A DNA stretch of 64,000 bases from Isochrysis galbana (lineage: Eukaryota; Haptophyta; Isochrysidales; Isochrysidaceae): positions 2,378,234-2,442,233 of the forward strand of contig CM030932.1 of the NCBI GenBank assembly GCA_018136815.1, in the 5' to 3' direction. A model generated the notes under the pieces. It was not told the DNA's origin and did no database searches. It saw only the letters and a list, made by a program, of their open reading frames with translations. Position numbers and translations under genes: made by a program. Below, piece by piece: positions 21,749-33,459 of the stretch (the first letter of the stretch is position 1; every line of letters begins with the position of its first letter).

Positions 21749-22552
21749 TTACATTGTTGAGTCGTTACGAGACTCGGGCTGAAAGAGCTCATCATTCGCC
21801 AGCTTAGCTGCATACATCAAGCACACTTGCAACGCTGCATCGACGCCCTCAGCACATTGTACGTCATGACGCTTCGGCTGTTCGTTGGTGGGCAGACAGA
21901 GCATGAGGCCGTGCTTGGTCATGGTCTCGCACTTCCACTTCTGTGAGGCCAACCCGTTGCCTACATACCCCATGTAGGTGTAGCCCTTGCTGATTTGCAC
22001 ACCCTGTGGGTCAAAGATCTTCACAGAAAAGGTGAACGGGGCACGCTTGACGGACGCCCACAGGTACCATGAGCCGGAGACAGATGGCTGCCCTTCGTAG
22101 TATGGTCGCGGCGCAAGCACTTGGTACGAGCTGCTGAACATGCCGTGCGGCCGCTTGCTCTCCGCGGAGACCATCAGCGCAATTGCATTGCCCTCGGCAT
22201 CGAGCAATTTCGCTCCGATTCCAAATGACAGGTGCCTCGGCATGCAGAGTGTGCCGAGAAGGCGCTCCTGTTCGTCATGGATCTCTAGTTGCTCCGGCTT
22301 GCCGCACCCTCCCTTTCCGCACCCACTTGAACTCCAGTTGGCTGTCTCATCAAGTTCGCCGTTCTCCTCGACAACGTGCGCGACCATCGCAAGAGAGCCG
22401 GCCTCGCTCGGGTGGTGGTAGCCGGAGCAGTAGCTCCAGCCCGTCATCTTGAGGCGCGATGGCCAGTCAGACGCAAGGTAGCCCTCAGCAGGCGAAGGCT
22501 GCGGCGTGGAGAGGAAAGTCTCGGCCACGGGGAGGGAGGCGCCACAACCCAT
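21749..22552 (-). CDS. LURP-one/tubby-like C-terminal fold protein, N-myristoylation candidate
   Basis: A single frame of 267 residues starting MGCGASLPV, a good N-myristoylation signal with a palmitoylatable Cys3. From ~70 onwards it reads like the LOR/scramblase-type beta-barrel: LEIHDEQERLLGTLC, FGIGAKLLDAEGNAIALMV, YLWASVKRAPFTFSVKIFDPQG, then YMGYVGNGLASQKWKCETMTKHG. A Cys/Gly loop CGKGGCGKPEQ lies near 82. Such proteins bind membranes or phosphoinositides. The exact role is unknown, and the fold call rests on strand patterning. The frame is open further upstream to 22708, but that part is less protein-like and the myristoylation start is preferred. Confidence 0.6.
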   Translation of the reverse strand: MGCGASLPVAETFLSTPQPSPAEGYLASDWPSRLKMTGWSYCSGYHHPSEAGSLAMVAHVVEENGELDETANWSSSGCGKGGCGKPEQLEIHDEQERLLGTLCMPRHLSFGIGAKLLDAEGNAIALMVSAESKRPHGMFSSSYQVLAPRPYYEGQPSVSGSWYLWASVKRAPFTFSVKIFDPQGVQISKGYTYMGYVGNGLASQKWKCETMTKHGLMLCLPTNEQPKRHDVQCAEGVDAALQVCLMYAAKLANDELFQPESRNDSTM

Positions 22553-24361
22553 TCTCACCCGACGTACGTCACCTGGGAGAGCGCGGAGGGGGAGTATGGC
22601 CCGACAGTTCAGATGAGCAACGGAAGGTAGAGGAGAGCCTGGAACGGGAGTTTCTTCTGCAGACAATGCGGGGCAATCCATCAATACCTGACTCGATCTC
22701 TCTGTCAATCCGTGATCAGACCGAGGAATGGCCGGTGGACAGCGTCAGTGCGAGTTGCAGCAGCGCTGGCGGGACCAGCGCTGCCGCAAGAGTCCCAAGC
22801 GCCCGCCCCCGCCCCCCCCCCCTCGCCCCCCCCCCTTCCCCAATCAAGGGGGGTGGGGGGAGGACTGCAAGCGAGCCTGATCTGGCCCTTTGGAGATCGC
22901 GCGCGCGGTCGCGCCCTGGCAGCGTCCTCGCGCGGGGGGAGGGGGGGGGAAGGGGGGGGGGGCGGGGGGGAAGGGGTGGAAATTGCGTCGAGCCCGTCCC
23001 ATCGCTCTGTGGGCGTCGTTCGCAAATGCCCCCGAGAGTCTTTCGAGGAGAGGAGAGTAGTAGAGCCCCCCCCCCCCCCCCCGCCCCCCCCCCCCTTCCC
23101 CAATCAATGGGGGGGGCCCTCCGCGCGCGGTAGGAAACGGCCGAGAACAACGGACGAGGAAGTGCTTCGAAATTTACCGTGAACCGTGAAAGTATTGTAA
23201 GGCCTTCCATATGATGGTGATGAGTGAGACCTCACTTTAAGGTTGGCTATTTGTAAGGGCCCCAATTTTCCAGCAAACGCCGCACCCCGCGCCCGTCATG
23301 ACCCCACGTCACAGGCTCAATGCGCAACACAGTCCCATACCCACTCTTCACGTGCCAGCACCAGCACCCACGAGAACAACAAGAGAAACCGACCGTCCGA
23401 CGGAGCGAGAGAAGGCCGAGAAATCGACCATCGGGAATCGGTACGCGCCGCCTGCCACTGGAAACCCCGAACACGGAGCCTAAGTAGAGCACGAGGGGAC
23501 GAGCCGCAAGGCGAGTGTGCGGGCGCGGCTGTCAGGAAAATGTCACAGAGCCGCGCGCGCGGTGTGAATATTAAGAAGTTTTTTTTGGTAAGGGCCCAAA
23601 TTTTGTTGTCAAAATTTGAGGGTTGGGCACCTAAATTTTGATCGAAATTTTGACGCTTTCGAATGTTTTGTCCTATTATAACCCTATAAATGATAAATAA
23701 CCCTTACCCTTAGTTAGTGTTAGTAAGTGTTAGGCGCGTTAGACGCCTCGGCCACAGCGGCTAGCTCTAGCAGCCTATCTAAGCTCTACCTCTTCTTCTA
23801 CACGAATGCCAACTTGCAACTTAGTTGAGGGTGTCTTTTTGGCAACTAAGTTTATACTTGGTCGCGATGGAGCGCGCCGCCGCGACTCCCCTCTCCGTTG
23901 GGCCCCCCACCGAGGGCGCCCCCCCAATACCCATGGAGCAGCTGCTGTCGAAGCGGGGCCGCGTCCACCCACCGATGCCGAGTGGGTGCGTGCGAGGCCC
24001 CCCCCATGGGGGGCAGCGGGCTGCTGGCACCACCCCATCAGCCCATCAGCGCCAGGCTCGCGCAGCCACTCCTCCACTAGGCATGCCTTATGGCAGAGGC
24101 AGAGGCCCCTCTCGCCCTGATAAGGGCCGGCGGCCGGCGGCAGCGCGGCCCAAGACCGGTTGGCCCTCATGGGTTATGGGTCATGGGCACATGGGCACAC
24201 AATGAACACCTTATTTGTACCGAACACACCCTCCAGAGCGACACCTCCCAGCGCACATCGCACAACACACACGAGACACTCACACATGACCCCTCTCCCT
24301 CTAGAGAAAGCAAGAAGAGCAGATGACACTGCCCCACGCACCCATACGTACGACACTGACC
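22553..24361. other. Intergenic with G/C homopolymers and repeats
   Basis: 22795-23115 holds long C runs and G runs with the string CTTCCCCAATCAA twice (near 22836 and 23093), each before a G run; ORFs through it are artefacts. 23480-23600 is repeat R4. 23838-23860 has the R1 head-like motif AACTAAGTTTATACTTGG. 24180-24330 is CAC-rich and is probably the 5' region of the kinase gene. Confidence 0.45.
23480..23600. repeat. Dispersed repeat R4, copy 1
   Basis: CCTAAGTAGAGCACGAGGGG starts both this copy and 44704-44835. Both continue with GCCGCAAGGCG and end in a T-rich run after TTAAGAAG/TTTAAAAGG. The middle is diverged. The T-rich end resembles a short retroposon tail. Confidence 0.55.
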
Positions 24362-26616
24362 ATGGCCACTCCCGCTCCTGTCTCACAGAACCAAGATTCA
24401 GAGATGAAGACAACAACATCTCAGACTCAGACGCCACCTACGACCTCTCATTCCACCAATCCGGAGACATCCTGCTATCTGCTATGGGCGGATGAATCAC
24501 GTTTTCACAGTGAGAGCGAGACACAAGCACTCCTTTTCGAAGTATTGGGTATGTGCGATTCAAACGTTGTGAATGCGCACGTCTCGCGGATGATGTCGGG
24601 CTCCGTCCTCTCCCCTCTCGGCTCGGGCCGGCTTAACTGCGACAGCCCAGCGCGCTCGGCCGACAAGAGCGGAAGGCGCCGTCCGGGCGGGCGAAAGGAC
24701 AAGGATGCCGTGCTCCTCCCGCGCTCCGCGCTCGTTCTCTTCACTGAGGCCTCGAGAGAGCGGATCAAGCGCTCCACGCCTGGAGCAAACTACCGCGAGG
24801 TGACCAAGATCGCGAGCGCCGAGTGGAAGGCGATGGATCTCGACTCACGAATCGAATGGGAAAAGGCAGCGGTCGACGACAAGAAGCGGTACCAGCTCGA
24901 GCGTGAGGCCTTGCTGAATCGAAGTGGCGCCACGAAGGAGGGGCCAACATCAACTGATGCCAGATCGCATGCCAGCCTTGGGGACGAGGGTTCCTCGGGC
25001 AGGTCGTCCTCGACGAACACAGCGGGGACCTCAGCCGAGTTAGTAGCCGGTATGTGCGCGGGCGTCCACGACGGCGACGAGGATATGCCGTGGCAGCGTG
25101 CCTCGCCTATTGTTGCCTTGGTCGGGAAGCGCTCGCCTGCTCGCGCAAAGCGCCTGGCCCAAAGCGCCGAGTCGGCAAGGGTGCGGGATCAAGCGTCATT
25201 CCCTTCGCCTTGCCCTGAAGTTGTGCTTTCACCACCCTCTGTACCGCCGTTGCATGCGCCGTCACCTCCGTTACCATCTTCGCCCGCCCGATGCTTTGCT
25301 GATGAGGATCGGACGCCTCCACCACCAACTTCACCTCCGCCACCGCTGGTTGCCGACTCGACCTCAGAGGTGGGTCCGTGCGGCACCGGCCCAATGGTCG
25401 TTGCTGGCGGGCTGCCGCTGACCTGTGTTATAGCTGCTCATGAAAACCAGCGGGGTCAGGTGACCCGTTGGGCCGGCGAGCCGACCGTGCACACCAAGAA
25501 GCCCTGGGCTGCACGAGGCGCGCCATCAAGCGGACTGAGTCTGGGTGTCATCCCGTGGGAGGAGATCACTCTGGGACGCGAGCTTGGCTCGGGAGGGTTT
25601 GGAACAGTTTACGCGGCAATTTGGAAGCACGACGACGTTGCTGTAAAAAAGATTAAGTCCGAATTGATTTCATCGCATGGCAACGAGGCACGGGTTGAGT
25701 TCCGCCGAGAGCTGGAGCTGCTCACCTCTCTTCGCCATCGTCACATAGTGCAATGCTACGGAGGAGACGCGACGCGTGAGTTCTTCCTTGTGACTGAGCT
25801 TATGGAACGGGGGTCGCTTGAGGACTGTCTCGATGACCACCCTAATGAATTTCTGTGGGAGCATCTCGGGGCACGGGTGCTCCTCGATGTTGCCAAAGGG
25901 CTACTTTACCTCCATGGGCGCGGCCTCGTCCATTTCGATGTGCGTGCCTTGACAGCGAGGAGTCATTTCGCCTGCCAGTGATTGCAGCGTCGATAGCACG
26001 CACCGAACCACAGAGCGGCTAGACTATTTTCATACCAGCCCTCCCTTCATTCCCGTGACCATAGGTCAAACCACTCAATGTCCTCGTCTCTACACACAAT
26101 GTAGCCAAGCTTTCTGATGTCGGCTTGACCAAGCGGCTGGAGGCGACCGTGACGCGCCCAGGAGGGTGGACGCCCGCCTATGCTGCACCCGAGATACTAG
26201 CGCGCCGTGGTGCCAATGAGAAGTCGGATATCTTCTCATTTGGCCTCATGATTTGGCAGGTAACGCTGGACAACCCGAGGCTATGGTACCTAGCATAACC
26301 CCATCCGTTTGTGACCGCCGTTGGCACCTTGTCCACTACTCTGCCGATTCGCTTATTGCACTTGACCACATTGCTGCTCGTCGTGCAGGTATTCACTCGG
26401 CGCACACCGTCGCCATTTGAGCCGTGTGAAGTAGAAGACGACTGGCCCATCGCCAACCTCCTCCGTGGCTCAATGAGCGGCTGCGGGCACGCCGGAGCTT
26501 TAGCTCTTGACAAGAACCGGCGTCCAAGTGCAGCCGAGGTCAAGGACGAGCTCGAAAGGCTCACAAGCAACCATAGGTCAAGCCACTCAATGTCCTCGTC
26601 TCTACACACAATGTAG
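24362..26616 (+). CDS. HMG-box plus TKL-like protein kinase (three exons)
   Basis: Exons are 24362-25939, 26065-26259 and 26389-26616, joined at GAT|GTGCGT...ATAG|GTC and CAG|GTAACG...GCAG|GTA, giving 666 residues. Residues ~118-185 form an HMG box: LPRSALVLFTEASRERIK, EVTKIASAEWKAMD, EWEKAAVDDKKRYQLE. A Pro/Ser-rich linker follows. From ~399 comes a kinase domain: GSGGFGTVYAAIW (P-loop), VAVKKIK (catalytic Lys), ELMERGSLEDCL, then across intron 1 HFD|VKPLNVLV, where Arg of HRD is Phe, LSDVGLTKRL in place of DFG, an APE-type AAPEIL and KSDIFSFGLMIWQ. DVG for DFG and HFD for HRD mean activity is uncertain. The upstream ATG at 24323 is also in frame; 24362 has the better context (ACCATGG). The stop lies inside a duplicated piece of exon 2. 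Confidence 0.82.
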
Positions 26617-26618
26617 CC
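26058..26618 (+). repeat. 49 bp duplication of the kinase exon 2 splice acceptor at the gene's end
   Basis: 26058-26106 (ACCATAGGTCAAACCACTCA and onward to GTAGCC) recurs at 26570-26618 with one substitution. The first copy is the intron 1 acceptor plus the KPLNVLVSTHNVA codons. The second lies at the 3' end of exon 3 and, read unspliced, supplies the last 14 residues and the stop codon. In the splice frame it again reads VKPLNVLVSTHNVA. Confidence 0.93.
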
Positions 26619-26817
26619 GAGCAAGAAATGAGCCTAAACTCACCACATAATTGAGATCGTGCCAGCCGTCAAAACACCAAGCGCCTTTATACTCCGACTC
26701 GGAGGCAATGAATGTGGTAGTACTTCAACTCCAACACTGTGTCAATTGAGTTTTAACACGGGCGCCTCGCTTGTAGCGGTCGGCACACTGGGCGCGTATT
26801 TTGTAGTTGACATACAA

Positions 26818-27210
26818 CTAAGTTTATACTTAATTCACCCGTGGTGGGGCACGAGCCACGAGCCCCCCCTCACCCCACCCCTCCTGTGTGCTGTGGGGGA
26901 GGAATCACCCACCCCCACTCTTGAAGATGCCTACGTACAACTACTTTCTACTTTTATAAATAGGAGGCCAATGGGGGGCTCGCGCCCCCCTGTCTCCAAC
27001 GCAGACACCGACACCCCCTGCCCCCTGGGTGGGCCTGCACAACCATCCTAAGCCCGTGCTCTTTGGCAGGGGCTAAACAGTCAGTCAGCAAACCTGTCCA
27101 GACACTCGCAGAGCGCGCGACGCGCGCCGCATGCATTCGCCTGCACTGGCCCTCGCTCGTAATGAAACCCCCTCCACCTCCACCACCGCCATTCGCAAGT
27201 GCTCGTACAA
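26818..27210. repeat. R1 head fragment joined to dispersed repeat R2
   Basis: 26816-26910 matches the start of R1 (CAACTAAGTTTATACTTAAT, GGGGCACGAG, TGTGGGGGAGGAATCACCC). 26943-27210 begins CTACTTTTATAAATAGGAGG and matches 46323-46600, including CTCGCGCCCC, GTCCAGACWCTCGC and TCGCCTGCACTGGCCC. Neither part has a trusted coding frame. Confidence 0.65.
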
Positions 27211-27392
27211 CCGCGTGCCACAAAAAAAGACGCTTAACAGGCCTGCCCAGAACCCGCGCTCTAAACCAGGCCCTTGGTAGTGCACCAGGGCCGGACCCCA
27301 GAAACCGAGGGAAAAGGAATGAAAGGGGGCAGGGGAAGAGGTGGTGTGAGGGAAGTTAAGGGCGATGTCGGAGTAGAACTAGGGGTAAATAG

Positions 27393-27495
27393 AAATATGC
27401 AGTTTTTTTGGCCAAAATATGCAGTGCATATATGCAAAATATGCAAACAAACACCCCAAATATGCAGCAAAATATGCAAAATATGCAAAATGTGC
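27393..27495. repeat. Cluster of ATATGCA motifs
   Basis: About ten ATATGCA or AATATGCA words within ~100 bases, some separated by only one to three A residues. This AT-rich island lies in GC-rich DNA and is followed by a GCG-rich stretch. Not an exact tandem repeat; spacing varies. Confidence 0.8.
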
Positions 27496-27629
27496 GGTGG
27501 GCGACCACGAGCGGCGGCGGCGCGGCGGCGCCCACATAGCTTATAGCTTATTTGCGTAGAACAAGAATGACCAAGAGCAACTATATAGGCCCCCATCCTC
27601 CCTGTCTAGCTCCCTACCTAGCCCATACC

Positions 27630-28200
27630 CACACCATATCCCACTAACCGCCCCGCCCAAGCCGCGGTGGTTGCCTCATGGGCACCACCGCGATACATGG
27701 AGCTGCTGAGCTGCTGCACGGGACTGGGTGGGTCCCTATGGACCCTGCCCACCTGCCCGCATTCATCCGGCGCCTTCTTGCCCCCATGCAGAGCGCTCGG
27801 ACCTCATCTCCCCCGTTGCCTCGCTCACCCTCCATGGTGAGCCGATGACTTGTGGTGTGGAGGGGACAAGGAGGATGGCTCATGGCCTCCCCTTGGGCCC
27901 CAATGGGCTGGATTCCACTGGGTCCGCCCCTCCTGCCCAAAATTTCGAGCAACGAGCGCGTTCCGCGCGCTCGGAGCTGATTTTTGGGCAGGTTCCTCGC
28001 CTTGCGTCAATGGTCGCTCATGACTGTTTGACAATGCAAGGTGAGGGGGGAGGGGAGGTGGCTCATCATGGCCCCTCTTTGAGCCTCAATGGGTGGAATC
28101 CTCTTTGGACCACCCCTCCCACCCAAGAGGGTTGCTTCCTTGGGAGCCTGTAGAGGCGGGCAGGTGGGCAGCCAGCGCGCCGTCTCGCGCCAGAGTTAGA
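27630..28200. other. Intergenic with a diverged two-copy repeat
   Basis: The phrase GGCTCATGGCCTCCCCTTGG...CAATGGGCTGGATTCC (27880-27945) recurs in diverged form at 28060-28125. No gene is recognised. It is the 3' flank of the reductase-isomerase gene. Confidence 0.45.
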
Positions 28201-28493
28201 AAACCTTAAGAACCACCTTAATAAAAGAAAATGCATGCATACTATCCTCCGTGTGGAGAGGTGGCGGTGGTAGCAAGGGCTGGAAATAGGACGTGAAGTG
28301 CTGCAGCAGCAACCTCTCATGCTAGATTGGGGTGAGACGGCTTCCTCTCCCTCTGTTGCAGTTGGTACTAGACGCCCCTAGCAGTGCATGGCGGGTTATC
28401 GGCTTGCAGCTTGGAAGGAATGATGGCTCTCTTGATGTATCTCCAGTGAACGAATCTCGATGTACTGCTACTTCTTCCGTAGAGACTACCACT

Positions 28494-31400
28494 CTAGAGC
28501 TTCTTCCGAAGAAAATCCTCGTATGCGCCGCCTAAAAGAGTTTGGACGTCCCGTCGGATATCTGCGCGCGAAATCCTCCACCCTTTGTCCACAAGCTCTA
28601 AGTATTTATCAGTAAGCAAGCGTGCGAGAAGTTTTCGCCCTTGCCTCCACTTGTAGATCAACTGATCATGCAACTTGGCTGAGGAGGCGCAGAAAGTGAA
28701 CTGTGTCCCCAACAACTCGAGGCGAACCGCGGAGCCTTCGGCTGCAAGGGAGGGCAGGCCTGCGTACCACCAGCTTCCCCATAAGTGGATGTTGGCAAAA
28801 CGCGAGGCAATCACTGCCGCCTCATGTTGCTGGGATGCGTCAAGTACAGTGAGCAAGAACTTTGTCTTTGGGTGGCGGGCGCACAGGCGGGCGATGGCGT
28901 CAAGGTGCGCTGCGCCAGAGCCATCGCCGGCTAATTGCAGCATTGCATTCATTCCTCGCCGCGTGCCCATTCTCAAGAGCAGAGGAATGTTGAGAAGTCT
29001 ACAAAGAGGCAGCAGCACTACATCGAGTAGTTGAGAAGGCGTCGGAGGGCAACTTTCGATGGGCGCATCGGGATGGATGTCCCGAACTTGATCGAAAGCA
29101 GCCCACTGCCATCCACCACAATGTTGGCTTCCTTCACACCTCGATGAAGGAGTAAGTCCACCGTTGCAGCTGACCTGATCATTATCGCAAGGTGCTCCTT
29201 CTAAATGCGCTTCTGTCCGGGGCGTGTCCAGGATATCGATCTCACTGGTGTAGGCAAAGTCGTGCGGAGTGGAGCACGACAAGTACTCGGGACGCAACCC
29301 CGTGGCGAGTCGATAAAGGAGCGTCACTAGGCCCCGCAACGTCGCCTTCTCCCCCGCGTCGGAGAGAGTTGCAAGGACGCGGGGCCAATCGCCCTCGAGG
29401 AGGGCGTCAAGCTCGAGCGCTGCACGATGGCGGGGAGTTTGGGGGCCACACGAGGAACGAAGGGCAAGGAGGAGCTGTGTGTTTGAGAAGAATGGAGAGT
29501 GGGAGGTGACGACATATTTGAGCTTTGCAAGTCGCATTGCCTATGGGGGGGGGGGGGGGGGGAGGCAACTTTCAAGTGTTTAGGTCAAGGACCTGAGGGG
29601 ACCATTTCATTTCGAGACTTGCATGGGAGCCTCGGGTCTCTTAAGTCGTCACCTTATCCACGAATTTCGCAGCATCTTGCCCCGAATACCACTCCCGAAT
29701 TTGTCTTAAATCCCGTTTTGCCACCGCCTCACGCAAACCGATCGCCTCGAGAGTGGTGATCACACCGCTGCATGCATCAGAAAGTGGAGATCGACGAACG
29801 AAAAGTTCCCGCCACACAGCGTCTGCCTGCTCCGATGGGAGCAGATCGCGGAACGACTCAACTGTGTCGTCGGCGACCTACATTTGCCAGGGGTAACCTT
29901 GCTTGGTATGGATACGGCCGATGTGAGCCTGGCTCGATGTGCATCGCTAGATATGCACCAGCGTGTCAAGACGGCCCGTTCAAAGAAGTTGAGGAAGGTT
30001 CGGCCCCGGCTAGCGCAAGGTGCAGCACGCGTGGACTATATTCCTACTCCTTACTGACACCAGCAGCGAGTGCTCACCGAAAGGTATTGCGCGACGAGGT
30101 CTGCCGAGCACGCCAAATTTTTATCCCCATACGCAGCTGTCAATAGCTCGTCAATACCGAACTTGGCCAAGGCTTCTCCCCACTCTGGTGCGAGGCAGTA
30201 TGCGTGCACGTCGACCGCGTCTGCGCCATCAACTTCCTCTGTAACTGCCTCCGCCAACTTCGCACGACTGTCATCCACGAAAATTGGCTTGGCCGGGTGA
30301 AGCGTGGCGAGCACGTCTAAGCAGCTTTCTCCAGCCAACATGCGCGTTAGCAGGGATGCTATCGAGGCTGAGAAAGAGGCGTGCGAGGCCTCGGTGCGAG
30401 GATTTAAGCAACATACAGTGCCTAGAACCTAAACAGGAGTGAGTTTTGTGGGGCTACGGCTGTCGGTCGATGTACGCGAAAGCAAGAGGGAGGTGATGCG
30501 TCCACACGGTCACACACGCTAGCTCGGCTACACGCAGGCACCACCCGAGACGCAATCGAGACCTAGTCACCCGCGAGCGGAAGGAGGACCTTAAAATCTG
30601 AGCTCGATTTGGTCGAGGCTGGCTAGACGAGCAATTGGAGGCACGACCAACTCTGCCGATGCTCACCTGCTGCACGATGGACTGGACCGCGACTTCCGAT
30701 GCCCCATTTTTTCTTCCCAAAGGGCGCAGTAGAAGCGGGACGAGGCCGTCCGCGTCGCTGAAGTCGTATGTCCCCTCACAAAGATCGACGAGCATGGACG
30801 GCGCGTATTCAAAAGGCCTCGAATCCGATGACTTCATGGGTTCCGCTGGCTGTTCCCCGGTCGTTGCCGGGGCTGCTCTAGAAGCTTTTGCACCTGAGGT
30901 GGCAACGCCGGATCAGCTCTCGCCACACTACCTCTCAAGTCTCACATGGCCTCGGGCTGTGCACCTGCAAGACGTCGATTGGGCAACGAATCGGGCGGCG
31001 AGCTTCTCCCAGGGGGGTCGAGTTTGCCGCGGAAAACGGGACGCGGCAGTTCGCCAATCCTCGGCTGCTCGCCGAATGGAGTCAAGAATCGCAGCAACGC
31101 AGCAAAGGCGAAGGCCATGTACTCAGATGGGCTCTCCGCTGCAGCAAGTGCTGCTCGAACGGACGGTACCAAGCGCAAGTTGAGCTTCTGGGAGGCGTTC
31201 TGGGCTACGAAGAATGTAGAAAGTCCGAAGTGGGGATGTTGGAGCCGGGCAAGCCATTCTGTGTAGACTGGAGTCAACAAAGATCGAGGTATGCGATGGG
31301 GCGCTTCGGTTGAGACGTGAATAATATCGCGTTCGAAGAGCTGCTCAAGGTACGGCAGAATCTGAATAATTGGCGACAGCGAAGCCAAGGAGCTGAGTGG

Positions 31401-32849
31401 GCGCCAGTGATGAGCTTAGCCCGGTTTACTTGCGAATTAAACTAACGGTACAAATGCACTTGTGAGGGCATTACTTACCGGAGAGTCGTCGTAAGCACAT
31501 GAATCGGTCATCGGTTGCCTTGAGAGCGCCATCACATACGCCATCGCAGTGTGGGTCCCATTTGCGATTCTGACAATGGCAGGCAGAGAGCACACGTAAA
31601 TACGGGCATTTCGAGGAAGATTCACACGGAGCGCATTTCTGTCCATCCAGCCATGAAGTTGTGGAATAGCAGGAGCACATTCGCAGGGCGGTGGCAAGCT
31701 TGCGAGACAGCGGCATGCTCATTTGTTCTAGGCCCTAGATACCAGCAAACGCAAACCTGAGTTTCATCTCCACGTCAAGGCTCAGCTTTCCCGGTTCGGT
31801 ACGTGAGAAAACTCCGGGAAGCGTGGCGATAGTAGATGGGAGAATGCATCGTAGGTCTTCAATCACGAATGCCTTCGTGGGAAGTGGTTCTGCTCGAGGT
31901 ACCTGCAGAAACGGACCACGTGATAGCATCGCATGGTTGCACCGGCTCGACCAAGATGGCGTTGGCAATAGGCCTATTGGCACAATACGACAGGCGCCTA
32001 AGGGCAGCTCATTTGTGGCAGGTTGTCCGTGTACAGGAAGCACATCGAACTGCAGGGCGAGTATGGAGCATGCACGAAACAAACTCTGGGCGATCAGAGG
32101 ATATTTGCCACCTCTATCTCCCCCTCACGATGCGAGGTTATCCTATCCACCATAGTATTATGGAACACCACACGCGTGTTCAAGAAGTCGACAAATGCCC
32201 CAGCTTCAGGAAGTGACTGAGGGGTCAAGGCATGCGGGCAGGTCATAGTCATCAGGTGGCCATGCTTCAATTTGTTGACTTTGGCGGACACCTGAGTGTA
32301 GTCACAACTCATCACGTGTGAGTGGATGGCGTCGCCATTCAAGGGCAGATTGTCCGTATTCAAGACGGAGACGATGTCTCCATCGCCCTTCTTTAGGCAC
32401 TGGATGTAGTACATGTGCAGGAACTCGGCGAGCGCCTGCATCACCTCGCTGTTGTGCGCGATCCCTGCCTCAGTCACTCCCACCCCGAGATACCTCAACC
32501 TAGGGTGAAGTCTGGACGGCAGAGCCATGAAGGCGGCGCGGCCGGCGGGCTTGCAAAGCGATCCGCAAGCGGCGACAGGGTACGTGCTGCTTAGGACGGC
32601 ACCGTCTGCCAGCACCGTCTCCACCTCGTAGCTCGGGCCGAGTCCCGAGAGGATCCGGCGGCCGATATGAGCACTGAAGGAGTCTCCGCGCGGCTGGCAG
32701 AGGCTCACAGCGGCGCCGAGCTCGTGGAGGGCGGGGACGAGGACGGCACGAAGGAAGCGGCCCGTCCCAAGGCAGACCGCCTGTACCCCCTCCTCCAGCC
32801 GGCCCGCCAGCAGCGGCTCGAACGTGAGAGTGGCGGGCTCGTCGGCCAT
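28494..32849 (-). CDS. Fructuronate/tagaturonate reductase fused to uronate isomerase (eight exons)
   Basis: Exons on the minus strand: 32849-32112, 31902-31757, 31569-31479, 31361-30965, 30893-30667, 30428-30078, 29877-29653 and 29540-28494; all introns are GT-AG, all joins are in phase, and the product is ~1073 residues. Residues 1-~530 are a long-chain mannitol-dehydrogenase-family reductase: GTGRFLRAVL near the N-terminus, SVLNTDNLPLNGD, FHNTMVDRI, VPRAEPLPTKAFVIEDL, and the catalytic KxxxxNxxH as KLRIANGTH (Lys ~293), which is rebuilt by splicing exon 2 to exon 3. Residues ~560-1073 are a uronate isomerase (UxaC-like): DVHAYCLAP, KFGIDELLTAAY, ELFVRRSPLSDACSGVITTL, KFLLTVLDASQQHE, RLELLGTQF and YKWRQGRKLLA. 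The fusion would reduce fructuronate and isomerise glucuronate. The weakest join is exon 5/6; failure there would give two genes. Confidence 0.85.
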
Positions 32850-33459
32850 CCGGGACGCCGCCGGCCGCTTCCCCCCCTCCCCTCCTCCCCAGCTCCTTCA
32901 GTAAGAAACACTACTCTATATTTTTGTTCTTTCATATATTCTGTCCCTTTCTCCTCTCCTCCTCCTCCTCCTCCTCCTCTTGTCCTGTTCTCATCAATGA
33001 TTTCACCTCATCCTCCTCGTAAACCCTATCTCGCATGCACCTCCATATATAATCTCTCAGCTGGACGGACAACGCCAATCCATCTGCTTTAGTTCCTTTC
33101 TACTGATCATCTTTGGTCTCGTCTTCCTTCTTCATCCCCCGAGACGGACAGAGCAGGATGAAGAGTCCATGAGGTGGGGATGATGATTACAGTACTCTCT
33201 CCATATTTCGTTGTAATGATCATCCCCATTCCATGGACTCCAAATCCTGCTCTATCCTCTCTCCCAAGTTTCGTCGCCACCTCCGAGACGGCTCTCTCAA
33301 AGATACAATTACATGGAGGTGCGGCGCGGCTTGAGTATATCCATACTTTACTCTATTAGTAGTCCAGTATTCCCCGTGAGAGAATGGGGAGGGGGCGGAG
33401 GAGAGAGAGAAGGGGGAGGCGGAGGGAGAGAGAGAGGGCGCGAGAGAGGGCTGGGAGGA
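32850..33459. promoter_or_regulatory. Shared divergent promoter region of the hexuronate genes
   Basis: 610 bases separate the two start codons. It holds C/T-rich runs near 32868-32890 and a (CTC)n tract near 32953-32978. An inverted pair, GGGGATGATGATTACAGTAC-type sequence (33176-33195) against GTAATGATCATCCCC (33213-33227), could form a hairpin, with TCCATGAGG/TTCCATGGACTC beside it. TATA-like TATATAAT lies at 33046. Coordinated expression is inference. Confidence 0.45.
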
